This document shows positions 8,011 through 15,676 of a DNA stretch of 64,000 nt, in pieces. Where the stretch lies: the NCBI RefSeq assembly GCF_902497555.1, contig NZ_CABVGP010000003.1, positions 248,001 to 312,000 on the forward strand, written 5' to 3'. Position 1 is the first letter of the stretch. Each line of letters starts with the position of its first letter. The position numbers were made by a program, and so were the translations under genes. The notes under the pieces were generated by a model. The model was not told the origin of the DNA. It was given only the letters and a program-made list of their open reading frames with translations, and made no database searches. Origin of the DNA: Amycolatopsis camponoti (GTDB lineage: Bacteria > Actinomycetota > Actinomycetes > Mycobacteriales > Pseudonocardiaceae).

Positions 8011-8967
8011 ATGGTCCACGTAGACCGCCGGACCCTGCTCAAGGCGGGGGCGACCGCGACCGCGGCCGGCGCACTGGGGATGACGACCACGGGTACGGCC
8101 TCGGCGGCCGTGCCGACGCCGACGATCCACCCGACCTCCGAGTGGGGCGCGCGGCCCGCCACCGGCCCGATCGTGGTGGAGAACCACAAGCCGACGTACA
8201 TCGTCGTGCACCATGCCGTCGATCCGCCGATGAACAACGACTTCTCCCTGGCTCGCGCGTTCTACGTCGCGAGGTTCATCCAGGACCTGCACATGGACAA
8301 GAACGGCTGGATCGACAGCGGCCAGCAGTTCACGAACAGCCGCGGCGGGTACGTCACCGAAGGCAGGCACCGCAGCCTGGAAATCCTGCGCGGCGGCACC
8401 CAGCACGTCCAGGGCGCGAACGTCGGCAACCACAACAGCGAGGTCATCGGCATCGAGAACGAGGGCCTGTACAGCACGGTGGACGTGCCGCAGGCGCTGT
8501 GGAACTCGCTGGTGAACCTGGTCGCCTACATCGCGCACCAGTACGGCATCGCGCCCGAGTTCATCAAGGGCCACCGCGACTTCAACTCGACCGAGTGCCC
8601 CGGCCAGGTGCTGTACAACCGGCTGCCGGAGCTGCGGACGGCGGTGGGCCGCGTCCTCGGCGTCCCGGTGGCGCGCGCCGAGGCCGAGTGGCCGCTGCTG
8701 AAGCCGGGCGACACGGGCCGTCAGGTGCAGCGGGCCCAGCGGTTCCTGCGCGCGTCCGGGTACGACGTGCCGACCGACGGCGTGTTCGGTAAGTCCACAA
8801 AGGACGCCGTGGCCGCTTTGTCCGTTCAGGCCGGGCTGCCGCGCCACACGTGCACCGCGACGAAGGCGGCGGACGAGACCGGCTTCCTCGGCGCGGACGT
8901 CTGGCCGCTGATCGTCCCGTCCGACCGCTCCACGGCCGCCTGGCGAGCCGACCTGTCTCGCGCCTAG
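8011..8967 (+). CDS. Tat-exported N-acetylmuramoyl-L-alanine amidase (Amidase_2/PGRP) with peptidoglycan-binding domain
   Basis: This 318-residue cell-wall hydrolase has a twin-arginine signal peptide (DRRTLLKAG plus a hydrophobic stretch and an AxA site near residue 31). A type-2 amidase/PGRP domain follows (about residues 40-215), with zinc-ligand histidines in YIVVHHAVDP and GHRDFNSTECPGQ. A PG_binding_1 domain (about 225-285, PGDTGRQVQRAQRFL) comes last. It would cleave the bond between muramic acid and the stem peptide outside the cell. The start is ATG 8011, with a promoter spaced for leaderless expression. Its stop overlaps the convergent hydrolase gene by four bases. Confidence 0.92.
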   Translation: MVHVDRRTLLKAGATATAAGALGMTTTGTASAAVPTPTIHPTSEWGARPATGPIVVENHKPTYIVVHHAVDPPMNNDFSLARAFYVARFIQDLHMDKNGWIDSGQQFTNSRGGYVTEGRHRSLEILRGGTQHVQGANVGNHNSEVIGIENEGLYSTVDVPQALWNSLVNLVAYIAHQYGIAPEFIKGHRDFNSTECPGQVLYNRLPELRTAVGRVLGVPVARAEAEWPLLKPGDTGRQVQRAQRFLRASGYDVPTDGVFGKSTKDAVAALSVQAGLPRHTCTATKAADETGFLGADVWPLIVPSDRSTAAWRADLSRA

Positions 8968-9728
8968 CGAGCCAGGACCTGGCTCAGGAAGGCTTCGACG
9001 GCACCCCGGTAGATCTCCGGGGCTTCGTCGTGCGGCAGGTGGGCCGATCCCGGGACCACCAGGTGCGTCGCCCCCGGGACCCGGGCCGCGACTTCGGCTT
9101 GCTGACCGGGCGGCATCGCCGTGTGCTCGCCCTCGACCAGCAGCAGCGGGCAGCGGATCGCGGCCACGACGTCCCAGTAGTCGCGGCGGCCCCATTCGGC
9201 GGCGATGACGTAGAGGTCTTCGAGGTCGGCGACGAGGTGGAAGCCGTCCTCGCGCTCCTCGACGCAGTCGGCGAAGTAGTCGCCCGCGGCGCCGAAGAAC
9301 TCGCGGACGTGGTCGAGGGACTTGAACGGCACCGGCCAGCTCTCGAAGTACCCGCGCCACGTCTCGACGGTCCGGCCGCGCTGGTCCGGCGCGAAGTCCT
9401 CGGACACGACCGCGCGCACGAGCTCCGGGTACTTCGCGGCGGTCGTCCACGCGTGCAGGCCGCCCATCGAGTGCCCGATGAGCACCGCCGGGCCGGCGTC
9501 GAGCGTCCGCAGCGCGTCGGCGACGTCGTCGGTGAACCGCTCGGTCGTCCAGGGCCCGACGCGCGGCGCGCTGCCGTGGCCGCGGGCGTCGAGGCCGTAC
9601 ACCGCGCCGTAGGGCCGGAGCCACTCCGCGACGCGCGACCACGTCCGCGCGCGGCCCATAAGTCCGTGGAGCAGAACGATCGGCACGCCGGTGCCGCCGA
9701 AACAGAGCACGCGGCCACCTAACCACAA
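8964..9728 (-). CDS. alpha/beta-fold hydrolase
   Basis: This 254-residue protein carries the alpha/beta hydrolase hallmarks: oxyanion-hole region LLHGLMG, nucleophile elbow GHSMGG (Ser about residue 91) and the catalytic His in SAHLPHDEAP near the end. An Asp late in the domain (about residue 205-215) completes the triad. The substrate cannot be read from sequence; relatives include esterases, haloperoxidase-like enzymes and epoxide-hydrolase-like proteins. No signal peptide is present, so it is cytoplasmic. It is convergent with the amidase gene (CTAG stop overlap). Confidence 0.85.
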   Translation of the reverse strand: MWLGGRVLCFGGTGVPIVLLHGLMGRARTWSRVAEWLRPYGAVYGLDARGHGSAPRVGPWTTERFTDDVADALRTLDAGPAVLIGHSMGGLHAWTTAAKYPELVRAVVSEDFAPDQRGRTVETWRGYFESWPVPFKSLDHVREFFGAAGDYFADCVEEREDGFHLVADLEDLYVIAAEWGRRDYWDVVAAIRCPLLLVEGEHTAMPPGQQAEVAARVPGATHLVVPGSAHLPHDEAPEIYRGAVEAFLSQVLAR

Positions 9729-9785
9729 AACCGCAGGTGCGGAACGTGACCAAGTGATCGCAATCCATCACCTATGGTGGTGGGC

Positions 9786-11192
9786 ATGCGCCGCCGACTC
9801 GCTGCCCTCGCCGTCTGCGCCGCGGTGATCGTCGCCGCGGCCTGCAGCGGTGACGCCGTCACGGCACCGCCACCGCCTGCTCCGATACACCCGGTGGCGG
9901 GGGCGCCTGGCGCCGGTGATCCGTATTACCCGGACGACGGCAACGGCGGGTACGACGCGCTGAATTACCACGTCGACGCGACCTACGACCCGCCGAGCGG
10001 CCACCTCGACGGAGACACGACGGTCACCGCGAAGGCCACCGAAGACCTCGGCCGGTTCGACCTCGACCTGCGCGGGCTCGACGTCCACAGCGTCGAGGTC
10101 GACGGGCAGCCGGCCCGCTTCACCCGCGAGAAGGCGTTCGAGCTGGTCATCACGCCGGCCGCGCCGATCCGCGCGGGGACGACGTTCCGCACGCGCGTCC
10201 GCTACGGCGGCGACCCGGCGAAGACCCCGCACGACGGCGGCAGCGAGAACGGCTGGCAGCACTCGGCCGACGGCGGCGCGTACATGGTCGGCGAGCCGCA
10301 TTCGGCGGCGTTTTGGTACCCGGTGAACGAGACCCCGCGCGACAAGGCGACGTTCACGCTCACCGCGCACGTCCCGGCCGGCTGGACGGTGCTTTCGAAC
10401 GGCCGCGAGGGCCCGCCGGGGACGTGGACCGAGCCGAACCCGGTGGCGAGCTACCTGACGACGATCTCGATCGGCAAGTTCAGCGTCGACAGGTCGACAT
10501 TGCCGGACGGCACCCCGGTCGTCACGGGGTACGCGCCCGGCACCGAGGACCGCCGCGCGATCGGCGACCGCCTCCCCGAGGTGCTCGGCTTCCTGAGCGG
10601 CAAGTTCGGCCCGTACCCGCAGTCGGCGGCGGGCGGGATCTTCCTGAACGAGGACGTCCATTTTTCCCTGGAGACGCAGACCCGCCCGACATACGCGAAG
10701 TGGGCCGACCTGCCGACGCTGGTCCACGAGAACGCGCACGAGTGGTTCGGCGACTCGGTGTCGTTGAAGAGCTGGTCGGACATCTGCCTGAACGAGTGCT
10801 TCGCGTCGTACGCGCAGTGGCTGTGGGCCGAGCGCGAGGGCCAGAGCCTGGACGACCGCTACCGCGCGGCGATCGAGATCACCCGCGGCAGCACGGACTT
10901 CTGGGACCAGAAGCTGGTCGGCATGGGCCAGGGCCACGAGTTCGAGGGCGTGTACAACAAGGGAATCCTGGCGCTGCACGCCTTGCGCCGCCAGATCGGC
11001 GACCCGGCGTTCGACCGCCTCCTGCACGAGTGGCCGTCCCGCTACCGCCACGGCAACGCGTCGTGGGCGGACTTCGAGAAGATGGCCACGCAGGTCAGCG
11101 GGCAGAACTTGAAGGCGTTCTTCGACGAGTGGTTCCGAGGGACGAAACTCCCCGCGGACGCGGACCTCTTCCCCGGGTCACTGCGCAGCTGA
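9786..11192 (+). CDS. M1 family zinc aminopeptidase, lipoprotein
   Basis: This 468-residue gluzincin has an N-terminal lipoprotein signal (lipobox-like VAAACSG), then a beta-sandwich N-domain and a catalytic domain with HENAH, 18 residues, then NE (His, His, Glu zinc ligands). It would trim peptides at the cell surface. I prefer ATG 9786 over the in-frame ATG 9774 because the basic signal-peptide head begins there. It is a paralogue of the gene at 21996-23426. The last four residues and the stop lie inside one copy of a 42-bp direct repeat that bounds an inserted segment downstream. Confidence 0.88.
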   Translation: MRRRLAALAVCAAVIVAAACSGDAVTAPPPPAPIHPVAGAPGAGDPYYPDDGNGGYDALNYHVDATYDPPSGHLDGDTTVTAKATEDLGRFDLDLRGLDVHSVEVDGQPARFTREKAFELVITPAAPIRAGTTFRTRVRYGGDPAKTPHDGGSENGWQHSADGGAYMVGEPHSAAFWYPVNETPRDKATFTLTAHVPAGWTVLSNGREGPPGTWTEPNPVASYLTTISIGKFSVDRSTLPDGTPVVTGYAPGTEDRRAIGDRLPEVLGFLSGKFGPYPQSAAGGIFLNEDVHFSLETQTRPTYAKWADLPTLVHENAHEWFGDSVSLKSWSDICLNECFASYAQWLWAEREGQSLDDRYRAAIEITRGSTDFWDQKLVGMGQGHEFEGVYNKGILALHALRRQIGDPAFDRLLHEWPSRYRHGNASWADFEKMATQVSGQNLKAFFDEWFRGTKLPADADLFPGSLRS

Positions 11193-11219
11193 GCTGCCCA
11201 GCAACGACCGCGTCAAGGC
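11178..11219. repeat. 42-bp direct repeat, copy 1
   Basis: This 42-base stretch is identical, base for base, to 11997-12038. It begins TCACTGCGCAGCTGAGC and contains the last codons and stop of the M1 peptidase gene on the plus strand. On the minus strand it duplicates the last 14 codons of the AAA ATPase gene. It also holds the stop codon of the intervening HEPN-like gene. It marks one edge of a 777-base segment of lower G+C. Confidence 0.9.
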
Positions 11220-11884
11220 CCCGGTTTGACGGGCGCCACGTACAACGACTCGCCGGCGCAAAGACGCTCGGCTGGATTGTCGCTCTGCGGTTCCCTGAAC
11301 GACAGGAGCTGCAGCTTCGCCGCAGCAAGAACGCTGATCACCTCTTCAGCCAAGGCGCCGCGAGCAGGTTCGGCAGTGGCGTCGGTCAGTGACACCCAGA
11401 CTCTGGTATCCGCACCAGGCGACACCCGAAGAGCGCCTTCGGCCGCGATGCCTGACGCAGCGACTGCTTCGACGGTCCGGGTCCGCAAGTCAGCTGCCGC
11501 ACGCAAATCGACAGCTTGCGCGGCGTGGTGAATGGCGCGAAAAAGGTCCTTTGCTGCTTCGACCGCGGCAGCTACCTGGAAAGAGTACGGACCGAACTCG
11601 ATCTCGTCCTTCGCCGGATCGTAACCGAAGCGCGAGTACCTGCTCGCCACGATCCTCGGATCCGCCCCAGCCTTCACTTCCTTCTTCTGTGGCCCATCAC
11701 CGGACCCGCGGGTCCACTCGTCGAAGTGCAGCAAACCGTTCCGCATCTGCTGGAGATCGGGAACGGCCTTGTCGAACCGTGACCGGGCACGACTGAGCTC
11801 AGCGATCACAGCCTGTTCCATCTTCAGTCCCCTCAACGCCGTTTGTTGCAGCTTCTCCGCCACGCACAGCTCCCACAGAGCCAC
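11213..11884 (-). CDS. HEPN-like domain protein in a small insertion, probably 5'-frameshifted
   Basis: The intact frame encodes 223 residues from a GTG at 11884 that lacks a ribosome site. A helical N-terminal part contains QMRNGLLHFDEW, an R-x4-H motif of the type found in HEPN nucleotide-binding/RNase proteins. The C-terminal half is unrecognised. The same frame continues upstream, without a start codon but with protein-like sequence (SPFSSRQIDARQLV), to a TAA near 11976. One extra base in the run of four G at 11922-11925 would join it to an ATG at 11997 overlapping the ATPase stop (TGATG), giving 261 residues. G+C is about 60%, versus 73% next door. It could be a decaying defence or toxin-like gene. 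Confidence 0.6.
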   Translation of the reverse strand: MALWELCVAEKLQQTALRGLKMEQAVIAELSRARSRFDKAVPDLQQMRNGLLHFDEWTRGSGDGPQKKEVKAGADPRIVASRYSRFGYDPAKDEIEFGPYSFQVAAAVEAAKDLFRAIHHAAQAVDLRAAADLRTRTVEAVAASGIAAEGALRVSPGADTRVWVSLTDATAEPARGALAEEVISVLAAAKLQLLSFREPQSDNPAERLCAGESLYVAPVKPGP

Positions 11885-11997
11885 AACGAGCTGGCGAGCG
11901 TCGATCTGGCGCGAACTGAATGGGGACCGAGGGTCATCACCTTCGTGGATCCGAGCTGCGGTGAGACATTCTTATCGGGCTGCTTCGCCCCGGCCAT
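11885..11997 (-). pseudogene. 5' part of the HEPN-like gene in another frame
   Basis: An ATG at 11997-11995 overlaps the stop of the ATPase gene as TGATG, a classic translational-coupling arrangement. It opens a frame (MAGAKQPDKNVSPQLG and onward) that runs into the body of the HEPN-like gene one base out of phase and soon stops. Adding one base in the C4/G4 run (11922-11925) would fuse the two parts into a single 261-residue frame. This indicates a frameshift mutation or a base-calling error. Confidence 0.5.
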
Positions 11998-12038
11998 CAC
12001 TGCGCAGCTGAGCTGCCCAGCAACGACCGCGTCAAGGC
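11997..12038. repeat. 42-bp direct repeat, copy 2
   Basis: Identical to 11178-11219. On the minus strand it reads exactly as the last 14 codons of the AAA ATPase gene, ending LLGSSAAQ and TGA. Its first base (11997) is also the A of the candidate ATG of the inserted HEPN-like gene. The arrangement looks like the two junctions of an integrated unit that rebuilds the 3' end of its target gene. Confidence 0.9.
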
Positions 12039-13385
12039 GCTGTGCGCTTCCTGCATCTCCCGCAGCGCCGTCCCCAGCTCCTCGTCGCCCACGACGACGT
12101 CCTCCTCCGGGCGGGAAGCCAGCGCCAGCAGCGATGCCCGCCTCAGCAGCTCCTTCGCGAACGACGCCGTCACCCCCTCCGTCGCCGCCACGATCGGGGC
12201 CAGGTCCGCCGTCAGCTTCAACCCCCGTGCGTACAGCCGGAGCAGCGCCTCGCGACCGGTCGCGTCCGGCAACGGGATCTCCACCGCCAGATCCACCCGG
12301 CCCGGGCGGTCGGCCAGCGCCTTCTCCAGCTCGCCCGCCCGGTTGGTCGTCAGCAGGAACGTCACGTCCGCGTCGCCGCCCACGCCGTCCATCGCGTCGA
12401 GCAGCGTGAACAGCAGGGGCTGGACCATCGGTCCGTAGCTGCGGTCCTGCGCGATCAGGTCGACGTCCTCCAGCACGACCACGCTCGGCTGCAGCCGGCG
12501 GGCCAGCTCCGCGGCCTTGCCCACGAACCGCATCGCCGTGCCGGTCAGGATGATCACCGTCGTGTCCGGCAGGCGGCCCATCAGGTAGCGGACCGTGTGC
12601 GTCTTGCCGGTTCCGGGCGGGCCGTGCAGCAGCAGGCCGCGCTTGAGGTGCTGCCCCGCGGCCAGCAGCCGCTCGCCGTGTTCCGCGATGCCGACCGTGT
12701 GCCGCTCGATCGCGTCGAGCACGCCGTCCGGCAGCACGACCTCCTCGCCGGTCAACGTCGGCCGCGGGAGGAACGTGAGCAGCTCGTTCGCGCGGTGCTC
12801 ACTGGTGCCGAAGGCCACCACCTGCCCCCGCAGGAGGTCGTGCTCGGCCATCAGCCGCTCGACGCGGTCGCGCACTTCGGTGGCGATCGCGCGAGACGTC
12901 GCGAGGACCTCCAGCCGGCACTGCTCGAGCCCCCACTGCGGGGTCGCCCCGCGAATGGCGAGCAGCACCGGCTCACCGTCCGGCGCGCTCGTGCCGACCA
13001 GCCCCAGCTGGACGGCTTCGGTCGCGTCGTGCGGGCCGGTCGCCGTGGTGGTGTAGTCCACCGAGCCGAGGTCGTACATCCCCTTGCTGCGCGCGGTGGC
13101 GAGCATCCCGATCAGGTCCTCGTGCGTGCGCTGGCCGCCCGCGATGCCGAACCAGCCCACGGCCGTGCCGTGCTCGGCGAGGTAGGCGTCGACTCCCCGC
13201 TGGATGTTGGCGTGCTCCCACATCGGCCAGTTGCGGGTCACGACCACCACCTCCGGCAGCGGTGCCCCCAGGTGGCCGGTCACCCGCTCGATCAGCTCGT
13301 TGCCCTGGCCGTCCGCGACTTCGTCGGCGGTGGCGCGGATGATCCGGGCGAGGTCGGTCGCGAGGTCGCGCTCAGTACTCCCCAT
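11997..13385 (-). CDS. AAA family ATPase
   Basis: This 462-residue protein has an alpha/beta N-terminal half without recognised motifs and a single AAA module. The module carries Walker [11 protein letters not shown] (about residue 255), Walker B VVVLEDVDL (about residue 300) and a sensor/arginine-finger region LTTNRAGELEKALADRPGRVD. It resembles FtsH/Cdc48-type AAA modules without a protease or membrane segment. The start is ATG 13385, divergent from the mhuD-like gene 51 bases away. Its last 14 codons are duplicated 819 bases downstream as the other copy of a 42-bp repeat. Its biological role is unknown. Confidence 0.85.
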   Translation of the reverse strand: MGSTERDLATDLARIIRATADEVADGQGNELIERVTGHLGAPLPEVVVVTRNWPMWEHANIQRGVDAYLAEHGTAVGWFGIAGGQRTHEDLIGMLATARSKGMYDLGSVDYTTTATGPHDATEAVQLGLVGTSAPDGEPVLLAIRGATPQWGLEQCRLEVLATSRAIATEVRDRVERLMAEHDLLRGQVVAFGTSEHRANELLTFLPRPTLTGEEVVLPDGVLDAIERHTVGIAEHGERLLAAGQHLKRGLLLHGPPGTGKTHTVRYLMGRLPDTTVIILTGTAMRFVGKAAELARRLQPSVVVLEDVDLIAQDRSYGPMVQPLLFTLLDAMDGVGGDADVTFLLTTNRAGELEKALADRPGRVDLAVEIPLPDATGREALLRLYARGLKLTADLAPIVAATEGVTASFAKELLRRASLLALASRPEEDVVVGDEELGTALREMQEAHSALTRSLLGSSAAQ

Positions 13386-13436
13386 GCCCTCCACAGTGGC
13401 ACGGGTCACAGTGCCAGGCCAACTACTCTGGGAGCC

Positions 13437-13748
13437 ATGAGTGTCGTGAAGATCAACGCGATCGAGGTCCCCGAAGGCGCCGGCGCCGAGCTGGAGAAGC
13501 GGTTCGCCGCGCGGATGCACTCCGTCGACCAGCAGCCGGGCTTCCTCGGGTTCGAGCTGCTGCGCCCGGTTTCCGGCGAGACGCGCTACTTCGTCTACAC
13601 GAAGTGGGAGACCGAGGAGGCGTACCAGGCGTGGGCGAAGGGCGGCCCGGCCGCGGCCGCGCACTCGGGCGAGCGCGCCAAGCCCGTGTCCACCGGGGCG
13701 AACCTGCTCGAGTTCGAGGTCGTCCTCGGTTCGCAGCCGGGTGAGTGA
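13437..13748 (+). CDS. mhuD: MhuD-like haem-degrading monooxygenase (ABM domain)
   Basis: This 103-residue ferredoxin-like (ABM) protein closely follows M. tuberculosis MhuD (Rv3592): it begins MSVVKINAIEVP and contains PGFLGFELLRPV and LLEFEVVL. The catalytic residues are kept: Asn7, Trp66, and a His at 76 (75 in MhuD; one residue is inserted in the GGPAAAAH loop). MhuD cleaves haem to mycobilin and releases iron, so a role in haem iron use is likely. Start ATG 13437. Its end overlaps the sirtuin gene by eight bases, implying one transcript. Confidence 0.88.
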   Translation: MSVVKINAIEVPEGAGAELEKRFAARMHSVDQQPGFLGFELLRPVSGETRYFVYTKWETEEAYQAWAKGGPAAAAHSGERAKPVSTGANLLEFEVVLGSQPGE

Positions 13749-14544
13749 CGCTCTCGAGCGGGCCGCGGAGCTCCTGGACGGCGCCGGCGCGCTGCTGATC
13801 TGCGCCGGCGCCGGGATGGGCGTCGACTCCGGGCTGCCGGACTTCCGCGGCGGCGAGGGGTTCTGGCGCGCGTACCCGCCGTACGCCCGCCTCGGCCTGC
13901 GGTTCGAGGAGCTGGCCGACCCGCGGCACTTCGCCGACGACCCCGAGCTGGCCTGGGGCTTCTACGGCCACCGGCTTTCGCTTTATCGAAAGACCGTGCC
14001 GCACGAGGGTTTCCGGCTGTTGCTCGGCTTCGCCCCGTCCGTGCGCGTCTTCACATCCAATGTGGACGGCCAGTTCCAGAAGGCGGGCTTCGAGCACGTC
14101 GCCGAGGCGCACGGCTCGATCCACCACCTCCAGTGCCTTTCCGGGTGCACGTCGGACATCTGGCCCGCCGACGTCGACGTCGTGCTGGACACCGAAACCC
14201 TGCGAGCCGTGCCGCCGTTGCCGTCGTGCCCGCGGTGCGGCGGGCTCGCGCGCCCCAACATCCTCATGTTCGGCGACTTCGACTGGGTCCCGGACCGCAG
14301 CCAGGCCCAGCTCGACGAGCTGACGGCGTGGCGCCGGACCGCGCGTGACCTCGTGGTGGTGGAGCTGGGCGCGGGCCAGGCGGTCCCGACGGTCCGCCGC
14401 TACGCCGAGCTGGCGAGCGCGGCGAGCGGCGCGCTGATCCGCATCAACCCGCGGGAGCCGCAGATCCGCCACGGCCGCGGGGTGTCGATCGCGGCCGGGG
14501 CACTGGAAACACTGCAAGCCCTCGTGAGTGAGAAACTGGGTTAG
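13741..14544 (+). CDS. SIR2 family NAD-dependent protein deacylase
   Basis: This 267-residue protein begins at GTG 13741 inside the end of the mhuD-like gene. It has sirtuin NAD-binding motifs GAGMGVDSGLPDFRGG (a variant of GAGxSxxSGIPDFR with Met for the usual Ile/Ala) and TSNVDGQF, the catalytic His in EAHGSIHHLQC, and a zinc module of two Cys pairs (LQCLSGC and SCPRCGG). It would remove acyl groups from lysines using NAD. The last residues VSEKLG and the stop are encoded by the left arm of a long inverted repeat that also occurs at 18622-18669. Confidence 0.88.
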   Translation: MSDALERAAELLDGAGALLICAGAGMGVDSGLPDFRGGEGFWRAYPPYARLGLRFEELADPRHFADDPELAWGFYGHRLSLYRKTVPHEGFRLLLGFAPSVRVFTSNVDGQFQKAGFEHVAEAHGSIHHLQCLSGCTSDIWPADVDVVLDTETLRAVPPLPSCPRCGGLARPNILMFGDFDWVPDRSQAQLDELTAWRRTARDLVVVELGAGQAVPTVRRYAELASAASGALIRINPREPQIRHGRGVSIAAGALETLQALVSEKLG

Positions 14545-14564
14545 AACACTGTTTCTCACTCACG
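14523..14564. terminator. inverted repeat/bidirectional terminator, copy 1 of a dispersed element
   Basis: The arms CGTGAGTGAGAAAC (14523-14536) and GTTTCTCACTCACG (14551-14564) are a perfect 14-base match around a 14-base loop. The element sits between convergent genes, encodes the end of the sirtuin gene on one strand and supplies the TGA stop of the lipoprotein gene on the other. A fuller version of the same sequence lies at 18622-18669. Confidence 0.75.
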
Positions 14565-15660
14565 ACGGTCGCAGCCACAGGTCGCGGTTCCCGGCGAGCA
14601 TGACCCGGCCGTCGGCCAGTGTCGTGGCCACCCGCACCGGCCACTCCGCGCAGCCCAGCTCGCCGCGCTGCCAGCCCTGACCGTCGCGCGCCAGCACGGC
14701 CGAGCAGGAGCGCGGGCGCTGGTCGCCGCGGTTCGGTTCGATCGTCCGCGCGGCCAGCACCAGGTTGCCGCGCCCGTCCAGCGTGCCCGCCACGATTCCC
14801 CCGGGGCCCGGCGTGTCCACTGTGGACCAGGCGCCCGGCTTCCCGGTGACCACGAAGGGCTGCTGCGCGTAGCCGTTCGTCGTCTCGCCGTAGAGCATCC
14901 ACTGCCCGGCGACCGGCAGGATCCCGTACACCAGCGTCTCGTCCGACGGCGTCGCGAGCTCCGACACCGTCCAGCTGCCGCCGCCGTCGTGCGAGGCCCA
15001 GAGCTGCAGCCGCGGGTTCGAATAACCGGCCGCGAGCAGCTCCGGCCCGGCGGCCGCCACCGACCACGGCCCGTTCGCCCCGGTCACCCCCTCGGCGAGC
15101 GGCATGACGACCGTGCGTTCCGTCTTGCCTCCGTCGTCCGACACCCAGGCCACCGGCCGGGTCGTCCGCCCGTCCAGGAACGCCGTCCCGACCGCCACCA
15201 GGTTGGCGCCCGAACGCGCCAGCCCCCGCACCTCCCGCCGGCCGCGCAGCTCACCGAGCTCGGTGACGGTTCCGCCGGCGTCCCGGTGCGAGAACTTCGC
15301 GCCGGCCCCGAGCACCGAGCCGGCCGGACCCGCCACCGCGGCCACCGCCGGCAGCCCGCCGCCGATCGGGCCGATCCGCAACGTCGTGCAGTCCGCGCCG
15401 CCGGTCCAGTTCGCGTTGAGCATGCGGTTGCCGGTCGCGTAGTCGCCGATGCCGAGCACACAGCTGTTCAGCGGGACCAGGGCGTTCAGCCCGCCGGTCG
15501 TGGGGATCCAGTCGGTGTCGGACGGGAACTCCACCGCTCCAGCGTGCGCCGCGAACCCGAGTGCGCTCTTCGGGCCGTCGTCCGCCGGGGCCGCGGTGGA
15601 CTGCCCGCAGGCGGCGGCCAGCAGGACGAGGGCGAACACGAGTCTTCGCATGCCGGTCAC
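14560..15660 (-). CDS. secreted lipoprotein with predicted beta-propeller
   Basis: This 366-residue protein has a lipoprotein signal peptide (LLAAACGQS; lipobox Cys about residue 18). The mature part shows repeats of the BNR/sialidase type, such as SDDGGKT and SHDGGGSW, each followed by a hydrophobic strand, which suggests a beta-propeller at the cell surface. No catalytic signature is visible, so a binding or scaffold role is more likely than glycosidase activity. An internal ATG at 15651 is an alternative start. Its stop codon comes from the dispersed inverted repeat. It lies 16 bases after an EEP-family gene on the same strand. Confidence 0.75.
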   Translation of the reverse strand: MTGMRRLVFALVLLAAACGQSTAAPADDGPKSALGFAAHAGAVEFPSDTDWIPTTGGLNALVPLNSCVLGIGDYATGNRMLNANWTGGADCTTLRIGPIGGGLPAVAAVAGPAGSVLGAGAKFSHRDAGGTVTELGELRGRREVRGLARSGANLVAVGTAFLDGRTTRPVAWVSDDGGKTERTVVMPLAEGVTGANGPWSVAAAGPELLAAGYSNPRLQLWASHDGGGSWTVSELATPSDETLVYGILPVAGQWMLYGETTNGYAQQPFVVTGKPGAWSTVDTPGPGGIVAGTLDGRGNLVLAARTIEPNRGDQRPRSCSAVLARDGQGWQRGELGCAEWPVRVATTLADGRVMLAGNRDLWLRPS

Positions 15661-15676
15661 CCTGCCAGGAACGGCG

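Noticed and set aside
9746..9785. Promoter of the first M1 peptidase gene
   Set aside because: TATGGT could be a -10 element but no acceptable -35 hexamer lies at a plausible distance.
11178..12038. Insertion sequence bounded by the 42-bp repeats
   Set aside because: No transposase, no terminal inverted repeats, and the repeat is far longer than a transposition target duplication; an att-like event fits better.
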